Shown here: piece by piece, positions 26,569 to 34,992 of the stretch
How positions within the stretch are numbered: the first letter of the stretch is position 1
Layout of the letters: each line of letters begins with the position of its first letter
Assembly: GCF_003386095.1 (NCBI RefSeq)
Contig: NZ_QREG01000005.1
Span: 229,434-293,433, forward strand
DNA from: Marinoscillum furvescens DSM 4134
GTDB lineage: Bacteria; Bacteroidota; Bacteroidia; Cytophagales; Cyclobacteriaceae
DNA length: 64,000 nt
Reading direction: 5' to 3'
Notes under the pieces: generated by a model
Seen by the model: the letters and a program-made list of their open reading frames with translations, nothing else
Told to the model about the DNA's origin: nothing
The model's database searches: none
Program-made: the position numbers and the translations under genes

Positions 26569-27000
26569 ATGGCACTTATAAAGTATAATACCAACGGTTA
26601 CAGACCTGCAACATTCAATAGTTTCTTTGACAGGTTTTTCAATGATGAGCTTTTTGATAGTAAATCAACTGCAAGCTTCACACCTCAGGTAGATGTGGCT
26701 GAGTCGGACAAGGCCTTCGAGATTCAGTTTCACATTCCGGGTGTAAAAAAGAATGATATCAAAATTGACGTGGATGATGACCGGCTCACGGTGAGTGGGG
26801 AACGAAAGATTGCGAATGAAAAGAATGATAAAAACTACCACAGTGTAGAGAGCTATTATGGTACGTTTAGTAGGTCATTCTACCTTCCAGACAGTGTAAA
26901 CTCTGACAAGATCGATGCTTCCTATGAGGATGGCGTGTTAAACATTGTCGTTCCGAAGGATGAGAAAAAAGTGACTAAAAAAACCATATCCATTAAGTAA
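26569..27000 (+). CDS. Small heat-shock protein (Hsp20 / alpha-crystallin family)
   Basis: ATP-independent holdase that binds unfolding proteins in the cytoplasm under stress. The 143-residue chain has a short Phe-rich N-terminus (NSFFDRFFNDELF), then an alpha-crystallin domain from about residue 40: PQVDVAESDKAFEIQFHIPG, DDDRLTVSGERK and the family signature DGVLNIVVPK at about 121-130, followed by a short tail with ISIK resembling the I-x-I oligomer contact. Length is normal for the family. It is monocistronic: inverted repeats precede it and an intrinsic terminator follows after 25 bases. Confidence 0.93.
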   Translation: MALIKYNTNGYRPATFNSFFDRFFNDELFDSKSTASFTPQVDVAESDKAFEIQFHIPGVKKNDIKIDVDDDRLTVSGERKIANEKNDKNYHSVESYYGTFSRSFYLPDSVNSDKIDASYEDGVLNIVVPKDEKKVTKKTISIK

Positions 27001-27025
27001 GGTTAGGTGATAGTAAAGGTAAAGG

Positions 27026-27048
27026 CCCTGGCAATAGCCAGGGTTTTT
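27026..27048 (+). terminator. Intrinsic terminator after hsp20
   Basis: Arms CCCTGGC (27026-27032) and GCCAGGG (27037-27043) with a four-base loop, followed by five T. Confidence 0.9.
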
Positions 27049-27178
27049 GCTGTTACAGGGTTTTTCTTGTTAAGAATTGTTAACCACCACCACACTTTGG
27101 GCTGAGCCTACGTTAGTGGAAAACAAAGTAACCTTAAACACAGTATAATCTTTAGAACGGGACTAAACAGGATCGAAT

Positions 27179-28666
27179 ATGAGCAATAGAAAGATGTTTA
27201 TGGCTATGATTTTGACCTCTTTTATAGGGGCAGCCATAGCGATAGGAGGATATACCCTTTTGGTGCCTACCTCACAAAACAACGGGGTGACACCTGTGAA
27301 CAACCCCAATCCAGTAAGTTTTACAAACTATGAGCTGGATACTACAAACTTTGTGGTGCCGGAAGGGCTCAATTTCGTGTATGCTGCCAAGTCTGCCACA
27401 CCGGCGGTAGTACATATCAAAACCACCTATCAGGCCTCTGGTGGAAATGCTGCACGCAATCCTATGGAGGAATTTTTTAGAGACTATTTTGGGGATCGCT
27501 ATGACCGGCGAGAGCGTGCTCCTGGTCAGGGGGCTGGGTCTGGTGTGATTGTCAGCGAAGATGGCTATATAGCTACCAACAACCACGTGGTGGAAGGAGC
27601 CTCCGAAGTGGAGGTGCTCTTAAACGATAACCGCACTTTTAAGGCTGAAGTGATCGGCACAGATCCTGATACAGATTTGGCACTGATCAAAGTGGAAGCT
27701 GAAGGCTTACCCTATATGGCTTTTGGTGATTCAGAAGGTATTCAGATCGGAGAGTGGGTGCTGGCAATAGGCAATCCGTTCGAGTTTAGGTCTACCGTGA
27801 CGGCAGGGATTGTGAGTGCTAAAGCTCGTAACATCAATATCCTGGCGAGAGGCAGAAGCAGGACGCAGATAGAAGCATTTATTCAAACCGATGCTGCGGT
27901 AAACCCTGGGAATAGCGGTGGAGCGTTGGTAAACCTGAAAGGGCAGCTTGTGGGAATCAACACAGCCATTGCATCCCCTACGGGAGCCTTTGCGGGGTAT
28001 TCATTTGCGGTGCCAGCAACCCTGGTCAAAAAGGTGATCTGGGATTTAAAGGACTTTGGTGCGGTACAGCGTCCACTGCTAGGTATTGAAATTCGCGATG
28101 TGAGTGCTGAGCTGGCCGAAAAAGAAGACTTAAATGTCTTAAAAGGTGTGTATATCGCCAATGTAAATGATGGTACGGCAGCCGCAGAAGCAGGCCTGCA
28201 GTCCAAAGACGTGATCATTGCCATAGATGGTAAAAAAGTTTCGAATACCGCACAGCTCCAGGAGCAGGTAGCATTGCATCGTCCTGGTGATAAAATTGAT
28301 GTTACATTCATCAGGGATGGAAGAACAAAGACGGTAAAGGCTACTCTGAAAAACCAGTTTATGACCACAGAAGTGGTAAAAGCCAATAGTGCCTTTGAGG
28401 TAGAGGGTGCTACACTGGAGCCCGTTTCAGGAGCTGTAAAAGATAAGCTGGGACTAGATTCAGGATTGCAAATCAAAGGTATAGCTGGTGGGAAATGGAA
28501 AGATGCAGGCATCGAGGAGGGATTTGTGATTACAAAGATCGATAAGCGTCCTATCCGGTCTGTTGATGATCTCACTGCAGCACTAAACTCTGCTCGGGGG
28601 GAAGGTATTCTGATTGAGGGTATTTATCCCAATGGAGAAAAGGCATATTACGGTATAGGTTGGTAG
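27179..28666 (+). CDS. htrA: HtrA/Do-type periplasmic serine protease with two PDZ domains
   Basis: Envelope quality-control protease that degrades misfolded proteins. An N-terminal hydrophobic segment (about residues 7-30) acts as signal or anchor. The trypsin-like domain shows the triad His136 (NNHVVEG), Asp166 (DTDLALIK) and Ser246 (GNSGGAL), preceded by GAGSGVIVSEDGYIATN. A first PDZ domain runs from about residue 300 (RPLLGIEIRDV) and a second, shorter one follows after about 395. At 495 residues it has the usual size of a DegP/DegQ homologue; Deg subtype cannot be fixed. It stands alone between two intrinsic terminators, 179 bases after hsp20, so the two stress genes are neighbours but separate units. 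Confidence 0.95.
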   Translation: MSNRKMFMAMILTSFIGAAIAIGGYTLLVPTSQNNGVTPVNNPNPVSFTNYELDTTNFVVPEGLNFVYAAKSATPAVVHIKTTYQASGGNAARNPMEEFFRDYFGDRYDRRERAPGQGAGSGVIVSEDGYIATNNHVVEGASEVEVLLNDNRTFKAEVIGTDPDTDLALIKVEAEGLPYMAFGDSEGIQIGEWVLAIGNPFEFRSTVTAGIVSAKARNINILARGRSRTQIEAFIQTDAAVNPGNSGGALVNLKGQLVGINTAIASPTGAFAGYSFAVPATLVKKVIWDLKDFGAVQRPLLGIEIRDVSAELAEKEDLNVLKGVYIANVNDGTAAAEAGLQSKDVIIAIDGKKVSNTAQLQEQVALHRPGDKIDVTFIRDGRTKTVKATLKNQFMTTEVVKANSAFEVEGATLEPVSGAVKDKLGLDSGLQIKGIAGGKWKDAGIEEGFVITKIDKRPIRSVDDLTAALNSARGEGILIEGIYPNGEKAYYGIGW

Positions 28667-28684
28667 TTTAGTTATAATTCCTTG

Positions 28685-28722
28685 AAAGGGTGTGATTGGC
28701 AATGCTGATCCACCCTTTTTTT
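28685..28722 (+). terminator. Intrinsic terminator after htrA
   Basis: Arms AAAGGGTG (28685-28692) and CACCCTTT (28711-28718) with a T-run continuing past the right arm. Confidence 0.8.
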
Positions 28723-28802
28723 ATTTTGTGGGTGCTGATTCAGTGGGTAGTTTCTGTAGATTTGCTTACCCAAAAAACAACATAACCAAATAAAAAAGAC
28801 TT

Positions 28803-30350
28803 ATGAACAACCCTACTAAGGACATTGCTGGCATTCTAAAATCCCTTGGAGTAGAGGCGACTAACCCTGGTGCCGCGATTGGCGGCAAGTGGCTGCCTAC
28901 CACTGGCAGTCGGATTACCTCTTATTCTCCAGTAGATGGATCGGCGATTGCAGAAGTTACGCTTGCTGATGAAGCTGCTTACGAAAAGGTGGTGCATGCT
29001 GCAGAGGAGGCCTTCAAGACCTGGCGAATGCAGCCTGCGCCCGCTCGAGGTGAGGTGGTAAGGCAGATAGGATTGGAGTTGCGAAAGCATAAGGACGCCT
29101 TAGGAAAACTCGTTTCCTATGAGATGGGGAAGTCTCTCCAGGAAGGTCTAGGCGAAGTGCAGGAAATGATCGATATCTGTGATTTTGCTGTAGGGCTCTC
29201 ACGGCAACTATACGGGCTCACCATGCACAGTGAGCGTCCGGCACACCGGATGTATGAGCAGTGGCATCCTGTAGGGTTGGTGGGCATTATTTCAGCCTTT
29301 AACTTTCCAGTGGCAGTGTGGTCCTGGAATGCCGCCATAGCCTGGGTGTGTGGAGATGTTTGCGTGTGGAAGCCATCAGAAAAAACTCCACTTTCAGCAA
29401 TTGCATGTCAGAAAATAGTGCAGTCTGTGTTTGAAGCCAATCAAGTGCACCCAGGTGTGTGTGGTTTGGTGATAGGTGATGCTAAAATTGGACAAAAAAT
29501 GGCCGATGATGGGCGTTTCCCGTTGATATCGGCTACTGGCTCTACTCGTATGGGAAAGGCCGTGGGCGAAGCAGTAGGGCGCAGGCTGGGCAAAACCATC
29601 CTGGAGCTGGGAGGCAACAACGCCATGATCATCACCGAAAATGCCGACCTCAATATTGCCATACCGGGAGCGGTGTTTGGTGCTGTGGGTACCGCTGGTC
29701 AGCGGTGTACCAGCACGCGCCGGCTCATTATCCATGATAGCATGTATGAGGAGGTAAAAGAGCGGCTGGTAAAAGCCTATGGGCAGCTTAGTATCGGTGA
29801 TCCCTTAGATCAAAACAATCATGTGGGGCCGCTCATCGATAAAGATGCGGTGAATCAGTACAAGCAGGCACTCGACAAAATACTGGCAGAAGGTGGTAAA
29901 CCTGTGATTGCTGGTGAAGTGCTTACTGGTGATCAGTATGCCTCGGGTTGCTATGTGAAGCCGGCCATTTATGAGGTGCAGAGAGATTATGAGATTGTCT
30001 GCCATGAAACCTTTGCTCCAATTTTGTATGTGATGAAGTACAGCACGATAGAGGAGGCCATTGCCATGCAAAATGCCGTGCCTCAAGGCTTGTCTTCAGC
30101 CATTATGACTACCAACATGCGAGAGTCTGAGCTGTTTTTGTCTCATGCAGGCTCTGACTGTGGTATTGCCAATGTCAATATTGGGACCTCTGGTGCTGAG
30201 ATTGGTGGAGCATTTGGTGGAGAAAAAGAAACCGGTGGTGGGCGAGAGTCTGGATCTGACGCCTGGAAAGCATACATGCGCCGACAAACCAATACCATCA
30301 ACTATTCTACAGAGCTGCCGCTGGCTCAGGGAATTAAATTCGAACTGTAA
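28803..30350 (+). CDS. ALDH7-family aldehyde dehydrogenase (alpha-aminoadipate semialdehyde dehydrogenase type)
   Basis: NAD(P)-dependent oxidation of an aldehyde to the acid, probably in lysine catabolism (alpha-aminoadipate semialdehyde to alpha-aminoadipate). The 515-residue chain has the cofactor-binding [11 protein letters not shown] region, the general base Glu268 in [10 protein letters not shown] and the catalytic Cys302 in [16 protein letters not shown] and GQRCTSTRR are typical of the antiquitin (ALDH7) branch, where most ALDHs have ELGGK. The end motif [19 protein letters not shown] also fits ALDH7. The Gre-like gene follows after 14 bases, and no other lysine-degradation gene is in the window. 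Confidence 0.88.
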   Translation: MNNPTKDIAGILKSLGVEATNPGAAIGGKWLPTTGSRITSYSPVDGSAIAEVTLADEAAYEKVVHAAEEAFKTWRMQPAPARGEVVRQIGLELRKHKDALGKLVSYEMGKSLQEGLGEVQEMIDICDFAVGLSRQLYGLTMHSERPAHRMYEQWHPVGLVGIISAFNFPVAVWSWNAAIAWVCGDVCVWKPSEKTPLSAIACQKIVQSVFEANQVHPGVCGLVIGDAKIGQKMADDGRFPLISATGSTRMGKAVGEAVGRRLGKTILELGGNNAMIITENADLNIAIPGAVFGAVGTAGQRCTSTRRLIIHDSMYEEVKERLVKAYGQLSIGDPLDQNNHVGPLIDKDAVNQYKQALDKILAEGGKPVIAGEVLTGDQYASGCYVKPAIYEVQRDYEIVCHETFAPILYVMKYSTIEEAIAMQNAVPQGLSSAIMTTNMRESELFLSHAGSDCGIANVNIGTSGAEIGGAFGGEKETGGGRESGSDAWKAYMRRQTNTINYSTELPLAQGIKFEL

Positions 30351-30364
30351 ATAATTCGGGCTTC

Positions 30365-30817
30365 ATGGATGTGGATTTAATGCAAAAGAAAATGCGGGTT
30401 CATGAAGCCTGTGTGGCTACTTTGATGCAGCGAAAAGAAGGGTTGCTGGCTGAGCTCCGAAATTTTCAAGACGCTGCAAACAACGAAACCAAGAGCAGTG
30501 CTGGTGATAAATATGAAACCGGCAGGGCTATGATGCACCTGGAAAAAGAGAAAGTCGCTGGTCAGTTAGATCAGGTACTCAAAATGGAGCAGGTTATTCG
30601 GGGTATTAAGCCCGAAAAAGAGCTGGACAAAGCCGCACTTGGTTCTCTGATTAAAACGGAAAATGGCCACTTTTTTCTATCCGTTAGCCTGGGGGCTGTG
30701 GATGGAGTGGTTTGCCTCTCACCTGTAGCTCCACTGGGTCAGGCGCTATTGAATGCTACGCCTGGTGATAAAGTGAGTTTTCAGGGTAGAACTTTTGATA
30801 TACTGGAGGTCATTTAG
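30365..30817 (+). CDS. GreA/GreB-like protein
   Basis: A 150-residue cytoplasmic protein with an N-terminal helical hairpin region (about 1-85, with GDKYETGRAMMHLEKEK) and a C-terminal FKBP-like domain. The C-terminal sequence CLSPVAPLGQALLNATPGDK closely follows the Gre-factor pattern (SPxxPxGxAL...GD). Gre factors enter the RNA polymerase secondary channel and stimulate transcript cleavage using acidic residues at the hairpin tip; whether such residues are present at the tip here is uncertain. It lies 14 bases after the ALDH7 gene, and its stop overlaps the convergent kinase gene. Confidence 0.65.
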   Translation: MDVDLMQKKMRVHEACVATLMQRKEGLLAELRNFQDAANNETKSSAGDKYETGRAMMHLEKEKVAGQLDQVLKMEQVIRGIKPEKELDKAALGSLIKTENGHFFLSVSLGAVDGVVCLSPVAPLGQALLNATPGDKVSFQGRTFDILEVI

Positions 30818-31317
30818 TCTGAAGTGGTGCCCGAGACGATTTTTAGCAGGTCTACTTCAGATTCCCCGGATAGTATCATATACTCTCCTTTGTCACCTTT
30901 GGTTTGGCCGTATTTGAGATAAGACCTCCATACGTGCTCTGCGTACCAGTCAGGTTCTTCTTCCCAGCGCTGATCAGTGTTTTTGCGCTGCTGAAACGTC
31001 TCCTTGCTGATTTCTAAAAAGACTTTTAGATCATACATTTTTCGCAGTGAGGCCGGGTAAAAGGAAAAAAGCCCCTCAACAACCTTTATGTCTGCAGTGG
31101 ATTTTTCAATGTCTTTCGTAAGCTTGTCCCACTTGATGGTGCTGGGACGCTCCCAGTCTGGTACGCCCTGTACTTTGGGGATGGAGATCTTGGGTTTTAC
31201 ATACTCGTCCTGGCAAAAAATATCGGTGGTTTGTCCGTTTCGTTTAAAAAAATCTGCCAATCGTGCCGCTAAAGTGCTTTTTCCAGCTCTGCTGACTCCT
31301 CCAATGCCTATAATCAT
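30814..31317 (-). CDS. Small P-loop kinase, uridine kinase / nicotinamide riboside kinase-like
   Basis: The 167-residue chain starts directly with MIIGIGGVSRAGKSTLAARL, a P-loop of the uridine-kinase type. DIFCQDEYV follows (an Asp typical of substrate binding in this family) and VVEGLFSFY corresponds to the VEG motif after strand 3. EISKETFQQRKNTDQR supplies the lid-like Arg residues. It probably phosphorylates a nucleoside or similar small molecule; the substrate cannot be deduced. It is monocistronic and converges on the Gre-like gene with a four-base overlap. Confidence 0.75.
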   Translation of the reverse strand: MIIGIGGVSRAGKSTLAARLADFFKRNGQTTDIFCQDEYVKPKISIPKVQGVPDWERPSTIKWDKLTKDIEKSTADIKVVEGLFSFYPASLRKMYDLKVFLEISKETFQQRKNTDQRWEEEPDWYAEHVWRSYLKYGQTKGDKGEYMILSGESEVDLLKIVSGTTSD

Positions 31318-31446
31318 GTGTTAAATCTTATGGTTGTAGCGTATTGTTAATTGTTGCTATCAGGTTTTGTTATTCACTTTTTAGCGGACTGGGGCGTTAA
31401 AGATAACGACTCAATGTTAATTATCAAGAAACAAGTGGCTAAGCCA

Positions 31447-33183
31447 CTAAATTCGGGCCTGGTAGGTGTAGAGCTCATAGTACCTGCCCTGAAGGCTTAT
31501 TAGCTCTTCATGGGTGCCTTTTTCCGCTATTTTACCGTCTTCTATCACCAGGATTTGATCTGCACGCTTGATGGTGCTCAGCCTATGCGCTATTACAAAA
31601 GAGGTGCGGCCTTCCATTAGTCGCTTGAGACTCTCCTGTATGTAGTTTTCACTTTCGGTATCCAGATTGGAAGTGGCTTCATCCAGTATTAAGATTCTAG
31701 GGTTGGCCAGTATAGCGCGGGCAATGGCGATGCGCTGCTTTTGTCCTCCGGATAGTTTTACACCACGCTCGCCTATCAGCGTGTCCAGCCCATCCTCAAA
31801 TCGGTCGGTAAACTCACTTACATGGGCAGCTTTTACCGCTTCATCCAGTTCAGCTTCCGTGGCATCAGGTCTGGGGAAAAGTATGTTTTCGCGGATGCTG
31901 CCTTCAAACAGAAAATCGTCTTGCAGCACAACGCCCAGTTGGCTCCTGTAGCTTTCCAATACGATTTGAGAGAGGTCTTCCTGGTCTACTGTGACGGTGC
32001 CTTCGTCTGGAGTAAGGAAAGAGGCTGCCAGGCTTGCGATAGTAGTCTTGCCTGAGCCGGAGGTGCCTACCAGTGCAGTTACAGATCCGGCAGGAGCTGT
32101 AAAAGAGATGTCTTTGATGACAGGTTTGTTTGCTTCATAGCCAAAACTGACATGCTCAAATCGGATGTCCCCTTTGATTTTTGGGATACGGATGGTGCGT
32201 GACGTGCCATCGTCTTCCTGGGTCATGTTCATGATTTCTTCGGTGCGGTCTAGTCCGGCGAAGGCTTCTGTAAGTTGGCTGCCGATATTGCTCATTTGTA
32301 CAATTGGGGCAATCATGAAGCCCAGGTACAGTGTGAATGCCAGGAAGTCACCCACCGAGATGTCTCCCTCTATGATCATGTATCCACCGATGCCCATGAT
32401 GCCTGTGCTGGCCAGTCCAAGGAGAAAGGTAGCTGAGCTGGTAACTACACTGGTAGAAGTGAGGCTTTTTTTGATGTTGAGGTAGAGCTTTTCTACGCCT
32501 TCTTCGAAGGTTTTGACTTCTTGTTTTTCGGCATTAAACCCTTTGATCACACGCACGCCGTTTAGGGTTTCGGTGAGTCTGCCTGTTACTTCGGCGTTGA
32601 TTTTTCCGCGTTCGCGAAAAATAGGTCTGATATAGCCAAAGGCTTTTAAGGAGATCAGAGCAAAAATGGCTACAGGCACCAGTACATAAAGGGTCATCAT
32701 CGGGCTGATGGAGATCAGTAAAAACAGAGAGATTACCGCTGTGAGTAGCCCGCCTACCAGCTGTACCAGTCCCGTGCCTACCAGATTGCGCACACCTTCT
32801 ACGTCGCTCATGATGCGAGAGACCAGCTCGCCGCTTTTGGTGTTGTCAAAAAAACGGATGGGTAGGTAGATGATTTGTCGTTGGACTTTTACGCGCAGTT
32901 GTGCGATAAGGTGCTGTGCTTCTACACTCAGTATGCGTGTTAGCAAAAATGAAGATACAGACTGCACCACAATAGCCGCCAGTACCGCTGAAACCAGCAC
33001 TTTGAGCATTTCCATGTCGCCATTGGCGATGACTTCATCCATGAGGTACTTGCTGGCTCCTGGTAGCACCAGGCTGGCGAGTCTGCTGATGACGATCAGT
33101 ACCAGCCCTACGCCAATGATTTTTCTTCGGGGCCATACGATGGTTTTAAATACGTGTCCTATCGTTACTTTGCTTTTGCTCAT
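31447..33183 (-). CDS. ABC exporter half-transporter (MsbA-like)
   Basis: A 578-residue membrane-domain/ATPase fusion. The transmembrane part (about 1-320) has six predicted helices. The nucleotide-binding domain shows Walker A GTSGSGKTT, the signature LSGGQKQRIAIARAI, Walker B ILILDEATSNLD and the switch His in AHRLST. Such proteins act as dimers and export lipids, drugs or peptides; MsbA-like lipid export is plausible but the substrate cannot be read from sequence. It stands alone, 129 bases from the kinase gene and upstream of tRNA-Pro. Confidence 0.9.
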   Translation of the reverse strand: MSKSKVTIGHVFKTIVWPRRKIIGVGLVLIVISRLASLVLPGASKYLMDEVIANGDMEMLKVLVSAVLAAIVVQSVSSFLLTRILSVEAQHLIAQLRVKVQRQIIYLPIRFFDNTKSGELVSRIMSDVEGVRNLVGTGLVQLVGGLLTAVISLFLLISISPMMTLYVLVPVAIFALISLKAFGYIRPIFRERGKINAEVTGRLTETLNGVRVIKGFNAEKQEVKTFEEGVEKLYLNIKKSLTSTSVVTSSATFLLGLASTGIMGIGGYMIIEGDISVGDFLAFTLYLGFMIAPIVQMSNIGSQLTEAFAGLDRTEEIMNMTQEDDGTSRTIRIPKIKGDIRFEHVSFGYEANKPVIKDISFTAPAGSVTALVGTSGSGKTTIASLAASFLTPDEGTVTVDQEDLSQIVLESYRSQLGVVLQDDFLFEGSIRENILFPRPDATEAELDEAVKAAHVSEFTDRFEDGLDTLIGERGVKLSGGQKQRIAIARAILANPRILILDEATSNLDTESENYIQESLKRLMEGRTSFVIAHRLSTIKRADQILVIEDGKIAEKGTHEELISLQGRYYELYTYQARI

Positions 33184-33253
33184 GATGTGGATGTGTATGC
33201 CGTTTTGCCTTATAGCTTACGCAAAATGAGGGGAAGGGATTGGGAAAGCCTGA

Positions 33254-33288
33254 AAATAAAAAAGCAGAGCCGCAAGTGCTCTGCTTTT
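33254..33288 (-). terminator. Intrinsic terminator of tRNA-Pro
   Basis: Arms AAAAGCAGAGC (33260-33270) and GCTCTGCTTTT (33278-33288), loop of seven, with further T residues on the - strand. It begins two bases from the tRNA 3' end. Confidence 0.85.
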
Positions 33289-33290
33289 GG

Positions 33291-33365
33291 TCGGGATGAC
33301 TGGATTCGAACCAGCGGCCCCCACTACCCTAAAGTGGTGCGCTAACCGGGCTGCGCTACATCCCG
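33291..33365 (-). tRNA. tRNA-Pro with AGG anticodon
   Basis: Cloverleaf on the - strand: acceptor CGGGATG/CATCCCG, D-stem GCGC/GCGC, anticodon stem CCACT/AGTGG with loop TTAGGGT, T-loop TTCGAAT, discriminator A. Position 34 is A, giving AGG, with G37 as usual for proline tRNAs. AGG is rare in bacteria, where GGG and TGG are the norm. CCA is not encoded. Confidence 0.9.
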
Positions 33366-33453
33366 AGCCCTAATGTGCTGTCAAAATTAACCATTCCTGA
33401 TGGCATTCAAAAAAAGGAAAAATGCCAAAAATATCAGGAGCTGAATTAGACAT

Positions 33454-33485
33454 AAAAAAACCCAGACTGTCAAAAGACTGGGTTT
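33454..33485 (-). terminator. Intrinsic terminator of tRNA-Val
   Basis: Arms AAACCCAG (33458-33465) and CTGGGTTT (33478-33485); seven A on + (T on -) follow the stem in the direction of tRNA transcription. Confidence 0.8.
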
Positions 33486-33492
33486 GTAAAAG

Positions 33493-33567
33493 TGGGCGCT
33501 GAGGGATTCGAACCCCCGACCCCCTCGGTGTAAACGAGGTGCTCTGAACCAGCTGAGCTAAGCGCCC
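33493..33567 (-). tRNA. tRNA-Val (TAC)
   Basis: Cloverleaf on the - strand: acceptor GGGCGCT/AGCGCCC, anticodon stem CCTCG/CGAGG with loop TTTACAC (anticodon TAC), T-loop TTCGAAT, discriminator A. Length 75; CCA is not encoded. It lies 127 bases upstream of tRNA-Pro, with its own terminator between. Confidence 0.95.
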
Positions 33568-33711
33568 TTACTTTGAAAAATCTTCTCGTCTGAAGACCTT
33601 TTTAGGTCGTTTTTGTGTGTTGCTTTTGATAAGCGCCTCAAAAACGGATGGCAAAAATAGCACAAGAAGTTACTAATGCAAACACACAGTGAAATAATTT
33701 AAAAATATTTT

Positions 33712-34407
33712 TTAGCTCACTGCTACGGCCAGGTAGTCGTTGAAGGGTTTCATCACCCGAAAACACTCCAAAGTAGTCTCTAGTAGCGCCTCACCACTGA
33801 TTTCTGCATCAGCAAGCGGATGTAGTACCACGTAGCTTTTGAGTTTTAAAAATTCAATATTCGGATGGTCTTTGGGATAACCCTTAGGGGCCGTCTTGAG
33901 TTTTTCACCTCGTATCTCCCCAAACAAGTCCTGGAATTTGCGCTGTGCTACGATCTGTTTGAGCTCTTCGGGGTTGTAGTCTACTTCCTGACGTATTTTT
34001 TTTAATACTTCCCCTGGGGGCATGTAGATCCCACCGCCCATAAAGTTTTCTCCAGGCTGTAGGTGGAAGTAATACGACGGGTTTTCTGAGTGCCTGCCAC
34101 CCTCTGATATAGCGGCTCCAAAATTGATTTTATAGGGGGACTTGTCATTGCTGAAACGGATGTCACGGTTGATGCGGAAGATACACTTGCGGCCTTCTAG
34201 GCCAGCTACAGCAGGTTCGAACGTTTGCATTTCGCGGATGAGCTCATCTACAAAAGCAATGAATTCTTTCCTACACTCCTGATACCAGCTTTTGTTGGCA
34301 TCCATCCATTCTTTAGAATTGTTTTGAGCTAGCTGATCGAGAAATTTTAGACTGTTTGAAAGGCTCATTGCATTAGGGTTTAGTTGCTCGCAGGCGCTAG
34401 ACTTCAT
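33712..34407 (-). CDS. DUF2461 family protein
   Basis: A 231-residue cytoplasmic protein of a widespread family without established biochemical function. Family features visible: LKFLDQLAQNNSKEWMDANK near the N-terminus, FRINRDIRFSNDKSPYK in the middle (the most conserved part of the family) and YYFHLQPGENFMGGGIYMPP shortly after. A start at the internal Met14 (MSLSNSLKF) would fit family N-termini better than the first ATG. Next upstream on the same strand, 106 bases away, is a nucleotidyltransferase-like gene; no functional link is evident. Confidence 0.85.
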   Translation of the reverse strand: MKSSACEQLNPNAMSLSNSLKFLDQLAQNNSKEWMDANKSWYQECRKEFIAFVDELIREMQTFEPAVAGLEGRKCIFRINRDIRFSNDKSPYKINFGAAISEGGRHSENPSYYFHLQPGENFMGGGIYMPPGEVLKKIRQEVDYNPEELKQIVAQRKFQDLFGEIRGEKLKTAPKGYPKDHPNIEFLKLKSYVVLHPLADAEISGEALLETTLECFRVMKPFNDYLAVAVS

Positions 34408-34513
34408 TGCTGAGGATTAGCATTATTCTTGTAAAGGTTTCACTGTATTTTGACTCACGATCCAGTATTTTTTGGACGCTATCAAGATTATAGTTTCAAA
34501 AGCAATACATCAC

Positions 34514-34933
34514 TCATCGTATGTGACCTCTTTCGTAAATACCATCCTTTACCGCTTTCATATCATCCTGATATTGTAAGTACATACTGGAATAGGTTGT
34601 CTCCCAAAATTCGGAAACATCTTCTTTTGCAGAGTATAGGCGTTTGCCTTTCCAGATTACCTCCATTTGCAATACATGATGTGCAGCACCCAGATTAACC
34701 AGATCTACATTTCTGAGCAATTTCGCTGCCAGACTGGCGGCCAACTCCCATTCTTCTACTACCGTCAGCACACGGGCTTTGGGCAAGCAATGATAGGCCA
34801 GGTCGATATCACTTTCATCTGTAAATTGGTCTGTGGCTCCACTGCCGTACAGGTAAATTCCCTGCACATCAGGCAAAGCCTTACGGATGGTGTTTATGCA
34901 AAAACTTGTCTCGTCTTGAGATAATATCATCAC
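34514..34933 (-). CDS. MNT-type minimal nucleotidyltransferase domain protein
   Basis: A 139-residue protein with the nucleotidyltransferase signature: YLYGSGATD followed by DESDIDLAY (G-S-x10-D-x-D). In MNT/HEPN (type VII) toxin-antitoxin pairs such proteins AMPylate and neutralise a HEPN RNase. Here no HEPN gene adjoins: the next gene downstream is DUF2461, and the 59 bases upstream lead to the FAD/Fe-S dehydrogenase. It is therefore a solitary MNT protein, possibly a leftover antitoxin or an independent NMP transferase. The residues needed for catalysis appear present. Confidence 0.75.
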   Translation of the reverse strand: MMILSQDETSFCINTIRKALPDVQGIYLYGSGATDQFTDESDIDLAYHCLPKARVLTVVEEWELAASLAAKLLRNVDLVNLGAAHHVLQMEVIWKGKRLYSAKEDVSEFWETTYSSMYLQYQDDMKAVKDGIYERGHIR

Positions 34934-34992
34934 ACTAAAGTTAATGTACTCTGGTTAAAAGAGCACGTTCTTATAGCGTGCACTAAGCCCAA

